Shown one piece after another: positions 1 to 9,519 of a stretch of 64,000 nucleotides of DNA. The notes beneath the pieces were generated by a model. It saw nothing but the letters and a program-made list of their open reading frames with translations. It was not told the DNA's origin and did not search any database. Made by a program: the position numbers and the translations under genes. Each line of letters starts with the position of its first letter. Position 1 is the stretch's first letter. This DNA is from Pseudomonadaceae bacterium. GTDB taxonomy: Bacteria; Pseudomonadota; Gammaproteobacteria; Pseudomonadales; Azotimanducaceae. Location: NCBI GenBank assembly GCA_024743435.1, contig JANSWO010000009.1, forward strand, positions 62,001-126,000, given 5' to 3'.

Positions 1-1543
1 TCTCATCGTCAGCCAATCCAGCAAGCTTGCGTTGCTTCGGCAACAGGTGACGAGACGCAATATTCAGCTTCTCATCTTCGGTGTAGCCCGGCAGGCGGAT
101 GATCTCCATCCGATCCAGAAGCGGCGCGGGAATATTCATGGAATTCGATGTGCACACGAAGAACACATCGGACAAATCGTAATCCACTTCAAGATAGTGG
201 TCGTTAAACGTGCTGTTCTGCTCCGGATCCAGCACTTCGAGAAGCGCAGACGCCGGATCACCGCGCATATCCATGCCCATCTTGTCCACTTCATCAAGCA
301 GGAAGAGCGGGTTGCGCACGGTGGCCTTGGACATCTTCTGAATCACTTTGCCCGGCAACGCACCGATATAGGTACGTCGGTGGCCTCGGATCTCAGCCTC
401 GTCACGAACGCCACCAAGAGCCATCCGTACAAACTTGCGACCGGTTGCCTTGGCAATCGACTCGCCGAGCGAGGTCTTGCCAACGCCAGGAGGGCCAACG
501 AGACACAACACCGGACCGCTGACTTTACGAACGCGCCCCTGTATGGCGAGGAACTCCAAGATCCGCTCCTTGACCTCATCCAGACCAAAATGGTCTTCAC
601 TGAGAATCCGCTCGGCTTCCGCCAGGTCCCGGCGAACGCGAGAACGCTTGCTCCAGGGCACACTGACAATCCAGTCCAGGTAGCTGCGCACAACAGTCGC
701 CTCGGCCGACATCGGCGCCATGAGCTTGAGCTTGTTGAGTTCAGCGTTGGCTTTTTCCTCAGCCTCCTTGGGCATTTTCTGTTCGGCGATCTTGCTCGCG
801 AGTTCTTCGAGCTCGTTCGGCGCATCGTCCATGTCGCCGAGTTCTTTCTGGATCGCCTTCATCTGCTCGTTTAAGTAGTACTCGCGCTGGCTCTTCTCCA
901 TCTGCTTCTTGACCCGGCCGCGAATTCGCTTCTCCATCTTCGCCAGGTCAAGTTCGCTGTCGAGCAAGCTCAAGAGGTAGTCCATTCGCTCCGGGAAATC
1001 GATGGTCTCCAGCAGCGCCTGTTTGTGCTCGATCTTCAATGACAACTGGGCGGCAATGGTGTCGAGCAGGCGAGCGGGATCATCGATGCTGGCCAACGAT
1101 GACATCACTTCGCTCGGCACTTTCTTGCTCTGCGACACGTACTGTTCGAAGTGGCTCATGATCGAGCGGACCGCGCTATCGCGCTCCGAGGCATCTACGA
1201 TCGGCTCATCGTGGACGGTGACATCAGCGACAAAGAAGCCAGCGGAATCGCTGCGCAGCTCTTCCACAGCAGCTCTGAAGCCTCCCTCGACCAACACCTT
1301 CACTGTGCCGTCGGGTAGTTTCAGCAACTGCAGGACGGTAGCGACCGTGCCGACATCGAACAGGTCATCCGCATTAGGACCATCGACATCTGCATCGCGC
1401 TTGGCGACGAGCAACACCTGCTTGTCCGCAGACATGGCGGCGTCAAGCGCGTCAATCGAGCTGGCCGTGCCAACGAATAGCGGGTGCACCCCATGGGGAT
1501 AGACGACCATGTCGCGCAGGGGTATGACTGGAATATCTTGCAT
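1..1543 (-). CDS. lon: ATP-dependent protease Lon (N-terminal ~514 residues; 3' end outside window)
   Basis: Cytoplasmic AAA+ serine protease that unfolds and degrades misfolded and regulatory proteins. The ATG at 1543 opens with MQDIPVIPLRDMVVYP, the usual start of the Lon substrate-binding domain. A coiled-coil linker follows at about residues 190-300. The Walker A motif GPPGVGKT lies near residue 352, with Walker B (FLLDEVDK) about 65 residues further on. The proteolytic domain with the Ser-Lys dyad would begin near residue 600 and is cut off by the window edge. The gene follows clpX on the same strand across a 246-base gap, the classical tig-clpP-clpX-lon order. No convincing heat-shock promoter was seen directly upstream. 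Identification is very safe; only completeness is unknown. Confidence 0.96.
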   Translation of the reverse strand, partial: MQDIPVIPLRDMVVYPHGVHPLFVGTASSIDALDAAMSADKQVLLVAKRDADVDGPNADDLFDVGTVATVLQLLKLPDGTVKVLVEGGFRAAVEELRSDSAGFFVADVTVHDEPIVDASERDSAVRSIMSHFEQYVSQSKKVPSEVMSSLASIDDPARLLDTIAAQLSLKIEHKQALLETIDFPERMDYLLSLLDSELDLAKMEKRIRGRVKKQMEKSQREYYLNEQMKAIQKELGDMDDAPNELEELASKIAEQKMPKEAEEKANAELNKLKLMAPMSAEATVVRSYLDWIVSVPWSKRSRVRRDLAEAERILSEDHFGLDEVKERILEFLAIQGRVRKVSGPVLCLVGPPGVGKTSLGESIAKATGRKFVRMALGGVRDEAEIRGHRRTYIGALPGKVIQKMSKATVRNPLFLLDEVDKMGMDMRGDPASALLEVLDPEQNSTFNDHYLEVDYDLSDVFFVCTSNSMNIPAPLLDRMEIIRLPGYTEDEKLNIASRHLLPKQRKLAGLADDE

Positions 1544-1789
1544 GATGTCCACTTCAGCGTATGTCAGCGGCGAACTTTACCGCACCACAGAGGGTGAGGC
1601 GTGAAGGGTTGTCTCGGAATCGTGAGCGAAGCGCGCCAAAGCCTGACATCGGCCACACTTTTGCCATGAATGCCCGCTGCATGTATGCCGCATGACGGGC
1701 GGCCCGAACGGCAATCCGCGGGAGCGCCAAAAGCCTGACGCTCAACCGGTGGGCTAAAGCGCCAGACGACCTCTGAGGGCGAGGCTGCG

Positions 1790-3067
1790 CTAGTCTTCAG
1801 CCGCCTTGGGCGCGTCGACGTTCTCGTAGATGAGCATCGGTTCGCTCTCACCCTTGATCACGCTCTCATCGATGACGACCTTGCTGACGTTATCGGTCGA
1901 TGGCAGATCGTACATCGTGCTCAACAGCACCGATTCGAGAATCGAGCGCAGGCCTCGAGCGCCGGTTTTGCGCTCCATCGCCTTGCGTGCGACGGCCGCA
2001 AGCGCATCCTCGCGGAAATCCACCTCGACCTCTTCCATCTCGAACAGCTTGGAGTACTGCTTGGTGAGCGAGTTCTTAGGTTCTTTCAGAATGCGAACCA
2101 GGGCTTCCACATCGAGCTCTTCAAGCGTTGCAACCACCGGTAGACGGCCGACAAACTCAGGAATCAAACCGTATTTGATCAGGTCTTCCGGCTCCACGCC
2201 GCGCAGTGTCTCACCGATGCTCTTCTGCTCTTCTTCGCCTTTGACGACCGCGCCAAAGCCGATACCACTCTTGTCTGAGCGATCAACGATGATCTTGTCC
2301 AGACCCGCAAAAGCCCCGCCACAGATAAATAGGATATTGGACGTATCAACCTGCAGGAACTCCTGCTGAGGATGCTTGCGACCGCCTTGAGGGGGAACCG
2401 AGGCTACGGTGCCTTCGATGAGTTTGAGCAACGCCTGCTGTACGCCCTCACCCGACACGTCGCGGGTGATACTCGGGTTGTCTGACTTACGCGAAATCTT
2501 GTCGATCTCATCGATGTAAACGATGCCGACCTGGGCACGATCCACATCGTAGTCGCACTTCTGCAGAAGCTTTTGAATGATGTTCTCGACGTCTTCACCG
2601 ACATAGCCAGCCTCGGTGAGCGTGGTGGCATCGGCAATGGTGAAGGGCACGTCCAACAGGCGCGCAAGCGTTTCGGCGAGCAACGTCTTACCGCTACCGG
2701 TTGGTCCGATCAGCAGAATGTTGGATTTCGACAGCTCAACGTCGTCTTTCTTACCCGTATAGTTCAGCCGCTTATAGTGGTTGTAAACGGCAACCGACAG
2801 CACCCGCTTGGCATGGGCCTGGCCGATAACATAGCTGTCGAGAATCGAATTGATCTCCTGGGGCACCGGCAACTTGCTGCGCTCGGTGGTCTCGGCACCT
2901 TCGGCCACTTCTTCCCGGATGATGTCGTTACAGAGCTCGACACACTCATCGCAGATGAACACCGATGGGCCCGCAATCAACTTACGAACTTCGTGCTGAC
3001 TCTTGCCGCAAAACGAGCAGTACAACAGCTTGCTCGAATCGTCACCTTTTCCGCTTTCGTCCGACAT
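1790..3067 (-). CDS. clpX: ATP-dependent Clp protease ATP-binding subunit ClpX
   Basis: Hexameric AAA+ unfoldase that recognises tagged proteins and feeds them to ClpP. The 425-residue product has normal family length. The N-terminal zinc-binding domain has Cys17, Cys20, Cys39 and Cys42. Walker A GPTGSGKT is at 121-128, the pore loop GYVG at 154-157 and Walker B VYIDEIDK at 183-190. The ClpP-docking IGF loop is at 269-271, so partnership with ClpP is intact. The ATG at 3067 is preceded by a GAGG Shine-Dalgarno about 8 bases away. It lies 321 bases downstream of clpP, so it may have its own promoter as well as read-through. Confidence 0.98.
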   Translation of the reverse strand: MSDESGKGDDSSKLLYCSFCGKSQHEVRKLIAGPSVFICDECVELCNDIIREEVAEGAETTERSKLPVPQEINSILDSYVIGQAHAKRVLSVAVYNHYKRLNYTGKKDDVELSKSNILLIGPTGSGKTLLAETLARLLDVPFTIADATTLTEAGYVGEDVENIIQKLLQKCDYDVDRAQVGIVYIDEIDKISRKSDNPSITRDVSGEGVQQALLKLIEGTVASVPPQGGRKHPQQEFLQVDTSNILFICGGAFAGLDKIIVDRSDKSGIGFGAVVKGEEEQKSIGETLRGVEPEDLIKYGLIPEFVGRLPVVATLEELDVEALVRILKEPKNSLTKQYSKLFEMEEVEVDFREDALAAVARKAMERKTGARGLRSILESVLLSTMYDLPSTDNVSKVVIDESVIKGESEPMLIYENVDAPKAAED

Positions 3068-3388
3068 TCAGTCAGCCTCTTTTTCCGTTCTTCCGCCCCG
3101 AATGTACAGCCTCAGCCCATACATGCAGGGATCGCTCGCTCTAGGACTATAGTCTAGCCACCCAGCATACCAATGACGTCAAGCTCAGACCGCCAACCTG
3201 CTAACGATTTACCCATCTGACCAGGGCAGCGCGACACAGAGGGTGGCGATTTCCGAGTCAACGACGCAGGACTGGCGCGGAGCGGCCCATAACGGCCATT
3301 GAACGTCAAACGATGCCCCGAGCCGGGTGTCTTTGCAACTCGCCAGTTACCGCCCGCCAAACAATCGGCATGGGGCTCTGACGCGCAG
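3068..3388. other. clpP-clpX intergenic region
   Basis: 321 bases without a gene. On the minus strand a TTGACG box (complement of 3175-3180) is followed 20 bases later by TAGACT, a poor match to a sigma-70 promoter because the spacer is long. A perfect 10-base palindrome GACTATAGTC lies at 3145-3154 and overlaps that -10 region. No clear terminator for clpP was seen. A weak clpX promoter or operator is possible but unproven. Confidence 0.3.
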
Positions 3389-4030
3389 CTAGCTAGTCGA
3401 ATCGACGCCTTTGAGCTTGTGCCGAGGGTGTTGCACCTGGTCAACCAGACCATATTCCACCGCGTCATCAGGGCTCATCCAGAAATCCCGATCTGAGTCA
3501 CTCGCGATCCGCTCCACGCTCTGGCCAGTATGTTCTGCCAGCAAGCTATTCATGCGTTCGCGCATGAGCAGGATCTCTCGCGCCTGGATCTCGATATCAG
3601 CAGCGTTACCGCGGGAGCCGCCCGAGGGTTGGTGAATCATCACCCGTGAGTTCGGCAACATATTGCGCTTACCTGGCGCACCCGCCGCCAGCAGCATGGC
3701 GCCCATGGAAGCCGCCTGACCGATGCACATGGTTGCTACATCACAACGGATAAACTGCATCGTGTCATATATCGCCAGTCCCGCCGTCACCGAGCCGCCT
3801 GGTGAATTGACGTACAGGTGGATGTCTTTGTCCGGATTTTCCGATTCCAGATAGAGCATCTGAGCAACCACAACGTTGGCTACCTGGTCTTCTACCGGGC
3901 CCACCATGAAGATGATGCGCTCGCTGAGAAGCCGGGAGTAAATGTCGTACGCTCGCTCGCCACGGGCCGACTGTTCGACCACCATCGGCACGTAGCCGAG
4001 GTTCTCGATGCGATGGTCGCTGTTTGTCAT
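3389..4030 (-). CDS. clpP: ATP-dependent Clp protease proteolytic subunit ClpP
   Basis: Serine peptidase forming the two-ring degradation chamber used with ClpX. The 213 residues align throughout with E. coli ClpP. By that alignment the catalytic triad is Ser108 (GQAASMGA), His133 (VMIHQP) and Asp182 (DSDRDFWMS). The ATG at 4030 is preceded by AGGAAG at a good distance. Immediately upstream is an 11-base sequence repeated twice in tandem (4040-4061). A candidate heat-shock promoter lies about 230 bases upstream. The gene sits between tig and clpX in the standard order. Confidence 0.98.
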   Translation of the reverse strand: MTNSDHRIENLGYVPMVVEQSARGERAYDIYSRLLSERIIFMVGPVEDQVANVVVAQMLYLESENPDKDIHLYVNSPGGSVTAGLAIYDTMQFIRCDVATMCIGQAASMGAMLLAAGAPGKRNMLPNSRVMIHQPSGGSRGNAADIEIQAREILLMRERMNSLLAEHTGQSVERIASDSDRDFWMSPDDAVEYGLVDQVQHPRHKLKGVDSTS

Positions 4031-4401
4031 GAACGCTTCCTGTCTGTTAGCTGTCTGTTAGCGGTCTTATTGCTGTTGAGCTGCCGGCTGCTTTGCGCTT
4101 CTTGTGCGCTTGCGCTTCTTTGCGCTCTATCGCGCTCTATCGCGCTCCTTCGCGCCTTGTCACGCCTCTTCACGCTTTCTACCGCCGGGTTCAAAACCCT
4201 GCCGCCCGGCCGGGGACTGTGCCATGCCCACCTGGGCTCACGGCACCTCACCCGCTCAATGTGGGTCCTCACCGCTCAATTATCAAGCTGGCCCACCTGA
4301 TCGGCCAAAGATTGCCTGTCGATCGATGCATTAAGGCAGCATAGCTGTCATTGCAGCCTCGAGCTAAACCGCCCTTGTCGACTCGTCGCCGACCAGCCGG
4401 C
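4031..4401. other. tig-clpP intergenic region with simple repeats
   Basis: 371 bases without a gene. Next to clpP is a perfect 11-base tandem duplication CTGTCTGTTAG (4040-4050 and 4051-4061). At about 4090-4180 there is a low-complexity tract built from variants of GCGCTCTATC and GCGCTTCTT. The candidate clpP heat-shock promoter is listed separately. Open frames through this tract are composition artefacts. Confidence 0.5.
4258..4287 (-). promoter_or_regulatory. candidate sigma-32 (heat-shock) promoter for clpP
   Basis: On the minus strand CTTGATA (4287-4281) is followed after 15 bases by CCCACATT (4265-4258). The sigma-32 consensus is CTTGAAA, 13-17 bases, CCCCATnT. The match is one mismatch in the -35 and two in the -10. 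It points toward clpP, which is a heat-shock gene in E. coli. The call rests on consensus matching only. Confidence 0.55.
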
Positions 4402-5733
4402 TCAGGCTTCTGCTTCTTCCTCTTCCGGCAGAGCTTTGCCAGCCACTACATCAGCATAGTTGCTCACTACTTCTTCGATGTCCGCAGATTCGAGCACAAA
4501 CTCGATGACTCGATCTTCCAACACTGCAAATTCAATCTGTTGCAGCTGCTGCGGGTTGCCGTAGTAATAGTTGATGACCTGTTGAGGGTCGTCATAGGGC
4601 GCCGCCATCTCTTCGATTCGCGCCTTTACGGCATCCGGGCTCGCTTCTAACTCGTTGCTGCGAATGAGCTCATTCACGATTAAGCCAGTCTTGACCCGGC
4701 GCTCCGCCTCATCGGCAAACAACGCATCATCGAGTTCAGGCATCTTGCCCTGGCTGCCGTACATCTGCATCTGCTGGAGCATCTGCTCCTTCAGTGCCTG
4801 CACCTCCTGGCTCACCAGCGCTTCCGGAAGCTGCACATCATGGCTGTCGGTCAGCTGCTTGAGTACCTGCCCTTTCACCTGGTTATTTACTGCGCCGGTC
4901 AGCTCGCGCTCCATGTTAGAGCGAACCTCAGTGCGGAAAGCGGCCTCATCGCCATCGTCAACGCCAAAGGACTTGAAGAACTCAGCGTCCAACTCCGGCA
5001 CTCGAGGCTCGGCAACTTCCTTCATCTTGATCGTGAACTCAACGGTTTTGCCTTTCAGCGCTTCCGCCTGGTAATCCTCAGGGAACGTTGCTTCAAACGT
5101 GTTGGACTCGCCAGCTGCCAGGCCACGGGCACCCTTATCGAAGTCTTCGATCATCTGCCCGGCGCCGATCACGAAGGTGGCGTCCTCGGCACTACCGCCG
5201 TCAAAGACCTCACCGTTATCGCGCCCTTCGAAGTCGACCTTGACCTGATCACCCTCAGCCGCCGCTCGTTCGACAACCGAGAAATGACGGCGCTGCTCGC
5301 GCAGGTTCTCGATCATCGTTTCCATGTCGGCGTCGCCAATATCAGCAGATGGGCGCTGCACTTTCACGTCCGTCAACGGCTTGAGGCTGATCGTTGGAAA
5401 GACTTCAAACGTGGCGGTGTACTCGAAGTCTATGCCTGGATCCATCTTCACCACTTCGAGGCTCGGAGAGCCCGCTGGCGAGAAGTCCTCCTGCGCAACC
5501 GCTTCCGAGAAGCTGGATTGCATCAACTCGCCCGCAACTTCGGCGCGAACCGAATCGCCGAAACGCCGTCGCACTTCTTTCATCGGGACTTTGCCGGGCC
5601 GGAAGCCGGGCAGGCGCACGCGGGTCGCCGCGTCGTTCAGCCGCTCGGTAATCTGTTCTTCAAAGCCTTCCGACGGCAATGTGATGGTCAGGCGGCGCTT
5701 CAGCGCGCCCATGGTTTCGATCGATACCTTCAT
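4402..5733 (-). CDS. tig: trigger factor, ribosome-associated chaperone
   Basis: Binds the ribosome exit tunnel and shields nascent chains; also has prolyl isomerase activity. I chose the ATG at 5733, giving 443 residues that begin MKVSIETMGALKRR as family members do; an upstream in-frame TTG would add ten unconserved residues. The ribosome-binding signature GFRPGKVP is at residues 43-50. An FKBP-like domain (GDQVKVDFEGR onward) follows at about 155-240, then the helical C-terminal domain with an acidic tail. It lies between the His tRNA gene and clpP, so transcription from the tRNA promoter may run into it. Confidence 0.97.
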   Translation of the reverse strand: MKVSIETMGALKRRLTITLPSEGFEEQITERLNDAATRVRLPGFRPGKVPMKEVRRRFGDSVRAEVAGELMQSSFSEAVAQEDFSPAGSPSLEVVKMDPGIDFEYTATFEVFPTISLKPLTDVKVQRPSADIGDADMETMIENLREQRRHFSVVERAAAEGDQVKVDFEGRDNGEVFDGGSAEDATFVIGAGQMIEDFDKGARGLAAGESNTFEATFPEDYQAEALKGKTVEFTIKMKEVAEPRVPELDAEFFKSFGVDDGDEAAFRTEVRSNMERELTGAVNNQVKGQVLKQLTDSHDVQLPEALVSQEVQALKEQMLQQMQMYGSQGKMPELDDALFADEAERRVKTGLIVNELIRSNELEASPDAVKARIEEMAAPYDDPQQVINYYYGNPQQLQQIEFAVLEDRVIEFVLESADIEEVVSNYADVVAGKALPEEEEAEA

Positions 5734-5920
5734 GGCTTGCTTCGAACGTCCTCTGCTGGTCAATTGGTGCTTAACTGAAATTCGCTATTGGAGCCGTCTT
5801 CTGTTCCGGCTATCTCGGCTATCTCGGCCCGGTATCTCCGCCTGGCATGCGGCTACCCGGCAGACGCGCATGACCGGTTTGCATGAACCAGCCAGACAGT
5901 CGACGACGCCAAGGGGAAAC

Positions 5921-5997
5921 TGGGGTGGATGATGGGGCTCGAACCCACGACCGCCGAGATCACAACCCGGAGCTCTACCAACTGAGCTACACCCACC
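5921..5997 (-). tRNA. tRNA-His (GTG anticodon)
   Basis: Cloverleaf with anticodon GTG (complement of 5961-5963), a 7-bp acceptor stem, the T-loop GTTCGAG and encoded CCA. The extra G at position -1, the hallmark of tRNA-His, is present at 5997 and pairs with C73. It is the last of three tRNA genes read toward tig. Confidence 0.97.
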
Positions 5998-6131
5998 AGT
6001 AACTGGTCTATCGCCCACCGGACCCATCGAGGCCCGGCTTTGTCTTTGTGCATCGTTTGTGCGCCGCGTGTGCATCGCCGTTTTGCCCATCACAACCGGG
6101 CCGGTAGCAATGCCACAGACGCCTGCGACTC

Positions 6132-6208
6132 TGGCACGCCTGGAAGGACTCGAACCTTCAACCGCCGGCTTAGAAGGCCGATGCTCTATCCAGTTGAGCT
6201 ACAGGCGC
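6132..6208 (-). tRNA. tRNA-Arg (TCT anticodon)
   Basis: 77-base cloverleaf with anticodon TCT (complement of 6172-6174), acceptor arms GCGCCTG and CAGGCGT, T-loop GTTCGAG and encoded CCA. It reads the AGA/AGG arginine codons. It is the middle gene of the Pro-Arg-His cluster. Confidence 0.97.
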
Positions 6209-6377
6209 AAGGCGAGATCACAACTCATTATGGACCGGCACCACATCTAGCGATTTTCGCATTTCATCGCTTTTCATCACCTCTGCCCGCTACTGCTCGC
6301 TATGTCGCACTCAACAACGATAGCCAGCAGACGATGAAACGTAGCGCCAACACAAAACTTGCAACGTCTACAAAATT

Positions 6378-6454
6378 TGGTCGGGGTAGAGAGATTCGAA
6401 CTCCCGACATCCTGCTCCCAAAGCAGGCGCGCTACCAGACTGCGCTATACCCCG
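6378..6454 (-). tRNA. tRNA-Pro (TGG anticodon)
   Basis: 77-base cloverleaf with anticodon TGG (complement of 6418-6420), acceptor starting CGGGGTA, T-loop GTTCGAA and encoded CCA. It is the first gene of the cluster and lies just downstream of a strong promoter. Confidence 0.97.
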
Positions 6455-6458
6455 AAGT

Positions 6459-6510
6459 GCGTCACCTGGTGACGCGCGGCGATCATACGCAGGCGCCAAT
6501 TGCCGGTCAA
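6459..6510 (-). promoter_or_regulatory. strong sigma-70 promoter of the tRNA-Pro-Arg-His cluster
   Basis: On the minus strand TTGACC (6510-6505), a 17-base spacer and TATGAT (6487-6482) form a near-consensus promoter. The sequence after the -10 box is very GC-rich, the discriminator type linked to stringent control of stable RNA. A perfect dyad GCGTCACC-A-GGTGACGC (6475-6459) lies between promoter and tRNA-Pro and may shape the leader. Confidence 0.8.
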
Positions 6511-6635
6511 TTAGTGTGGCAATGCCCCGTGATCTCATCGACACGACGCGGGCCAATCAACAGAGCCGCCTTGAGCAATCGATCCTGGCGGCTACAATGG
6601 CCGCCCGCAGCTTTTCACCACTGGACGCAAGCGCC

Positions 6636-7490
6636 ATGACCGCCAATATTCTCGACGGCAACGCCATCGCCAGCGCTCGTCGCCTGGACATTCAAGCTGC
6701 TGTTAAGCAACGAGCCGAACGCGGCGAGCGTCCACCCGGCATCGCCGCCATTCTCATTGGCGATGATCCGGCATCAGCGATATATGTGCGCGGTAAAGAA
6801 CGCGACTGCAAGGAAGTCGGGTTCAAAGCTGACTTTCGTCATCATCCGGCGGAGATCACAGAACAGCAGTTGCTGGCCGAAATCGACGAGCTGAACCAGG
6901 ACGACAGTATCGACGGCATACTCGTGCAACTACCTCTGCCGGCGCATATTGACGATGACAACGTCATAGATCGCATTGATCCGCGCAAGGATGTGGATGG
7001 CTTTCATCCCTACAACATTGGTCGGCTGGCATTGCGTCGGCCGACGCTTCGCTCGTGCACACCCAAAGGAATCATGACCCTGCTGGAGTCAACCGGAGTG
7101 CCCATTCGAGGCCTGGACGCCGTGGTGGTTGGCGCGTCCAACCACGTCGGCAGGCCAATGGGTCTGGAACTGCTGCTGGCTGGTTGTACGGTCACGACAG
7201 CGCACAAGTTTTCCCGCTTCACCGCCGGCCATATCCGCCAGGCCGACATCGTGGTCAGCGCGGTCGGCAAACCAGGGCTCATTCGCGGCGACTGGATCAA
7301 ACCGGGCAGCATCGTGATCGATGTGGGCATCACACGCGATGCCGGCGGCAAGCTCCGGGGTGATATCGAATTTGAGGTGGCGCGGGAGCGCGCCGGTTGG
7401 ATAACGCCAGTTCCTGGCGGCGTTGGCCCGATGACCCGAGTATCCATTCTCGAATCCACCCTCGCGGTTGCCAATGGCGAAATCGGCTGA
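6636..7490 (+). CDS. folD: bifunctional methylene-THF dehydrogenase / methenyl-THF cyclohydrolase
   Basis: Interconverts 5,10-methylene-, methenyl- and 10-formyl-tetrahydrofolate in the cytoplasm. The ATG at 6636 gives 284 residues starting [10 protein letters not shown]; the open frame extends 40 codons further upstream but without family similarity. Visible motifs are the catalytic Lys in [20 protein letters not shown], the NADP-binding GASNHVGRP and the C-terminal [10 protein letters not shown]. The usual PCTP motif reads SCTP here, a small change. It lies upstream of and divergent from the tRNA cluster, as in Pseudomonas. Confidence 0.96.
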   Translation: MTANILDGNAIASARRLDIQAAVKQRAERGERPPGIAAILIGDDPASAIYVRGKERDCKEVGFKADFRHHPAEITEQQLLAEIDELNQDDSIDGILVQLPLPAHIDDDNVIDRIDPRKDVDGFHPYNIGRLALRRPTLRSCTPKGIMTLLESTGVPIRGLDAVVVGASNHVGRPMGLELLLAGCTVTTAHKFSRFTAGHIRQADIVVSAVGKPGLIRGDWIKPGSIVIDVGITRDAGGKLRGDIEFEVARERAGWITPVPGGVGPMTRVSILESTLAVANGEIG

Positions 7491-7539
7491 TGCCAACTGC
7501 GGCTCAAGCCAACCCAGGCAAGCAGGTTAACTGAACCGC

Positions 7540-8253
7540 ATGCGTCGTCTTTTCGTCTCAGACTTACACCTGGATTCGCCGGACAGCCGGCACGCTCTAG
7601 GTTTTCGCAACCTCATCGACCGCAGTACGCCCGACCTGGATGAGTTGTATCTGCTGGGCGATATCACCGAAGCGTGGATTGGCGACGACGACGACAGCCC
7701 GATGGCGACCTTTCTGCGCGAGTGTTTGATCAGCGCGAGCAAGCAATGCCGCGTCTATCTCATGCACGGTAACAGAGACTTCCTGTACGGCGATAAGCTC
7801 TCTGCGGACACCGGCGTCACACTGATGGAAGACGTTCATCAACTGGACGATGGTACGTTGCTGTGCCATGGCGATTCGCTTTGCACAGACGATAGTCAGT
7901 ACCAACAATTGCGAATCTGGCTGCGCTCCCCAGCCTTCGCGGAGCAACTCGCGGGTATGAGCCTTGCAGAGCGTCGAACGCTCGCAGGTCAGTTACGTGG
8001 CGCCAGCAGCCGAGAGACCGCAAACAAGGCCAGCAACATCACCGATGTCAACGCAACCGCGGTGCGCGATCTACTGCGTCGGTACAAGGCCACGCGACTC
8101 ATTCATGGCCACACCCACCGTCCAGGCATTCACACCGTCGACGGCACCGAGCGCATCGTCATTGGCGACTGGAACCGTTGCGGCTGGCACGTCAGCAACA
8201 CCGGGGGTCGCTACGAACTGCAGTGTCTGCCGCTGGCGGGCGCGCCGCTATGA
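7540..8253 (+). CDS. lpxH: UDP-2,3-diacylglucosamine pyrophosphohydrolase LpxH
   Basis: Peripheral membrane metallophosphoesterase that makes lipid X in lipid A synthesis. The 237 residues show all metal-site motifs of the family: SDLHLD (Asp8, His10), LLGD (Asp41), HGNRD (Asn78), LLCHGD (His110) and the late GHTHRP. It starts 49 bases after folD. Its last 43 bases overlap the end of the convergent miaE gene. Its presence implies a lipopolysaccharide outer membrane. Confidence 0.96.
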   Translation: MRRLFVSDLHLDSPDSRHALGFRNLIDRSTPDLDELYLLGDITEAWIGDDDDSPMATFLRECLISASKQCRVYLMHGNRDFLYGDKLSADTGVTLMEDVHQLDDGTLLCHGDSLCTDDSQYQQLRIWLRSPAFAEQLAGMSLAERRTLAGQLRGASSRETANKASNITDVNATAVRDLLRRYKATRLIHGHTHRPGIHTVDGTERIVIGDWNRCGWHVSNTGGRYELQCLPLAGAPL

Positions 8254-8909
8254 AAGCGGAACTGTGGGTCGTCCGAGCAGACCAGATCAGCATCCAGCGC
8301 AACGAAGTGAGCAATGCGTTCGTCGACCTCCGCGAGCAGCCCGGGCGCAGAACAAACCGCGCGCGCAAGGTCTAAGTAGACCTCGAAGTGCCGTGCTTCG
8401 CTCGCCAGCAGTCGTGCGTAGAAGCGCGCCAGGATCGCATCGACAGGCTCGAGCACATGCACTAGAGCGGCAAAACGCTCACAGCTCCTCGCTTCTACCA
8501 CCGCACCGACGATCAGCGTATCGACCAGACGCTCTACGTTGCCAGCGCGGACGCTTTGCATGAGGCCGCCTGCATAACGGGATGCGGACAAACGCCGATA
8601 GGCAATCCCCCGCTCCTGCATGAGCGCAACCACCTGCTCAAAGTGACGCATCTCTTCGCGTGCCAGGCGAGACAGTTGCTGCAGCATGCTGGTGTGTTCT
8701 GGATAGCGAGCGATAAGTGCAAGCGCGGTGTTGGCCGCTTTACGCTCGCAGTTGGCGTGGTCGGCCAGCAACGTTGGCAAGTCAGCCAGTGCGGCGGTCA
8801 GCCAGGCAGCTGGCGTCGCGACCGAAAGGAAACGCCGCACCGGCTCGAGATCCACGCGCGCATCCTCCCCGTATTGCGCGCCCGCGATTGGCTGGTTAGA
8901 CACGCTCAT
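8211..8909 (-). CDS. miaE: tRNA-(ms2io6A37) hydroxylase MiaE
   Basis: Diiron monooxygenase that hydroxylates the isopentenyl group of ms2i6A37 in tRNAs reading UNN codons. The 232-residue protein has the ferritin-like ligand pattern: HANCERKAA (Glu55), EEMRHFEQV (Glu86, His89), EARSCERFA and SEARHFEVY. It starts with ATG at 8909. It converges on lpxH with a 43-base overlap and may be the last gene of a minus-strand run that includes the DUF1289 gene 79 bases upstream. Confidence 0.92.
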   Translation of the reverse strand: MSVSNQPIAGAQYGEDARVDLEPVRRFLSVATPAAWLTAALADLPTLLADHANCERKAANTALALIARYPEHTSMLQQLSRLAREEMRHFEQVVALMQERGIAYRRLSASRYAGGLMQSVRAGNVERLVDTLIVGAVVEARSCERFAALVHVLEPVDAILARFYARLLASEARHFEVYLDLARAVCSAPGLLAEVDERIAHFVALDADLVCSDDPQFRFHSGAPASGRHCSS

Positions 8910-8988
8910 TTCTCTCGCCTACCTTCCTCGTTAATCCCGCGAAGCACGTTCCGGACGGCGCAACCCCCAGGGCGTAACTGCTCAAAGC

Positions 8989-9483
8989 TCATTGGGCATC
9001 GAGCAATGAGACGCGAAAATTGCGCTCGTAGTGCGCCTCCGCTAGCTGGCCGGTGAGTGCGTCGATGGCTGCTCGTGCTGCGCCGACGTCGACGTGCTCC
9101 AACGATGCCAGCCCAAGTTCAGATAACGGTTTCGCACCTGGCGCCCGACATAAGACATCGTATGCGGTTTCCTGCCAGGTCACGTCTTCCGGCAACGCCA
9201 GACGCTCGCGCAATGATTCGAGCAGATCCGGACTATCCGGACGAACGACCGCATCGACCGCCGTTGACCTGAGGCTCGACAGGCGCTCCCAGACACGTTC
9301 GCGCTGTTCTTCGTCGTAGCCATTCCAACCCGTAATCTCATGGGAGAAGCGACGACAGCCACGGCAGACCAGATCGCCGTAAGTGGTCGAGCAGATTCCT
9401 ACACAGGGTGTCGCGCGTCGTTGCACAGGCATGCCGGCAGTATCGCGCAAAGCGTAGGCATAAGTCTTTCGCGCGTCGAACAT
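8989..9483 (-). CDS. DUF1289 domain protein
   Basis: 164 residues. Residues about 27-70 carry the DUF1289 pattern: CVGICSTTYGDLVCRGCRR followed by EITGW, four cysteines that look like a metal site. The rest has no motif I recognise. The function of DUF1289 is not established. The start could be the ATG at 9483 or the inner Met18 (MPVQRRATPCVG), which begins closer to the domain. It follows tgpA by 36 bases and precedes miaE by 79, on the same strand. Confidence 0.8.
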   Translation of the reverse strand: MFDARKTYAYALRDTAGMPVQRRATPCVGICSTTYGDLVCRGCRRFSHEITGWNGYDEEQRERVWERLSSLRSTAVDAVVRPDSPDLLESLRERLALPEDVTWQETAYDVLCRAPGAKPLSELGLASLEHVDVGAARAAIDALTGQLAEAHYERNFRVSLLDAQ

Positions 9484-9519
9484 TGGCCGTCACTGGTTAC
9501 GACCAGCGGCCAACAATCG

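Noticed and set aside
32-874. 280-codon plus-strand open frame opposite lon
   Set aside because: It is antisense to well-conserved Lon coding sequence and has no features of its own.
4093-4344. Overlapping open frames in the tig-clpP gap
   Set aside because: Low-complexity GCGCTCTATC-type repeats open all frames; no protein signature.
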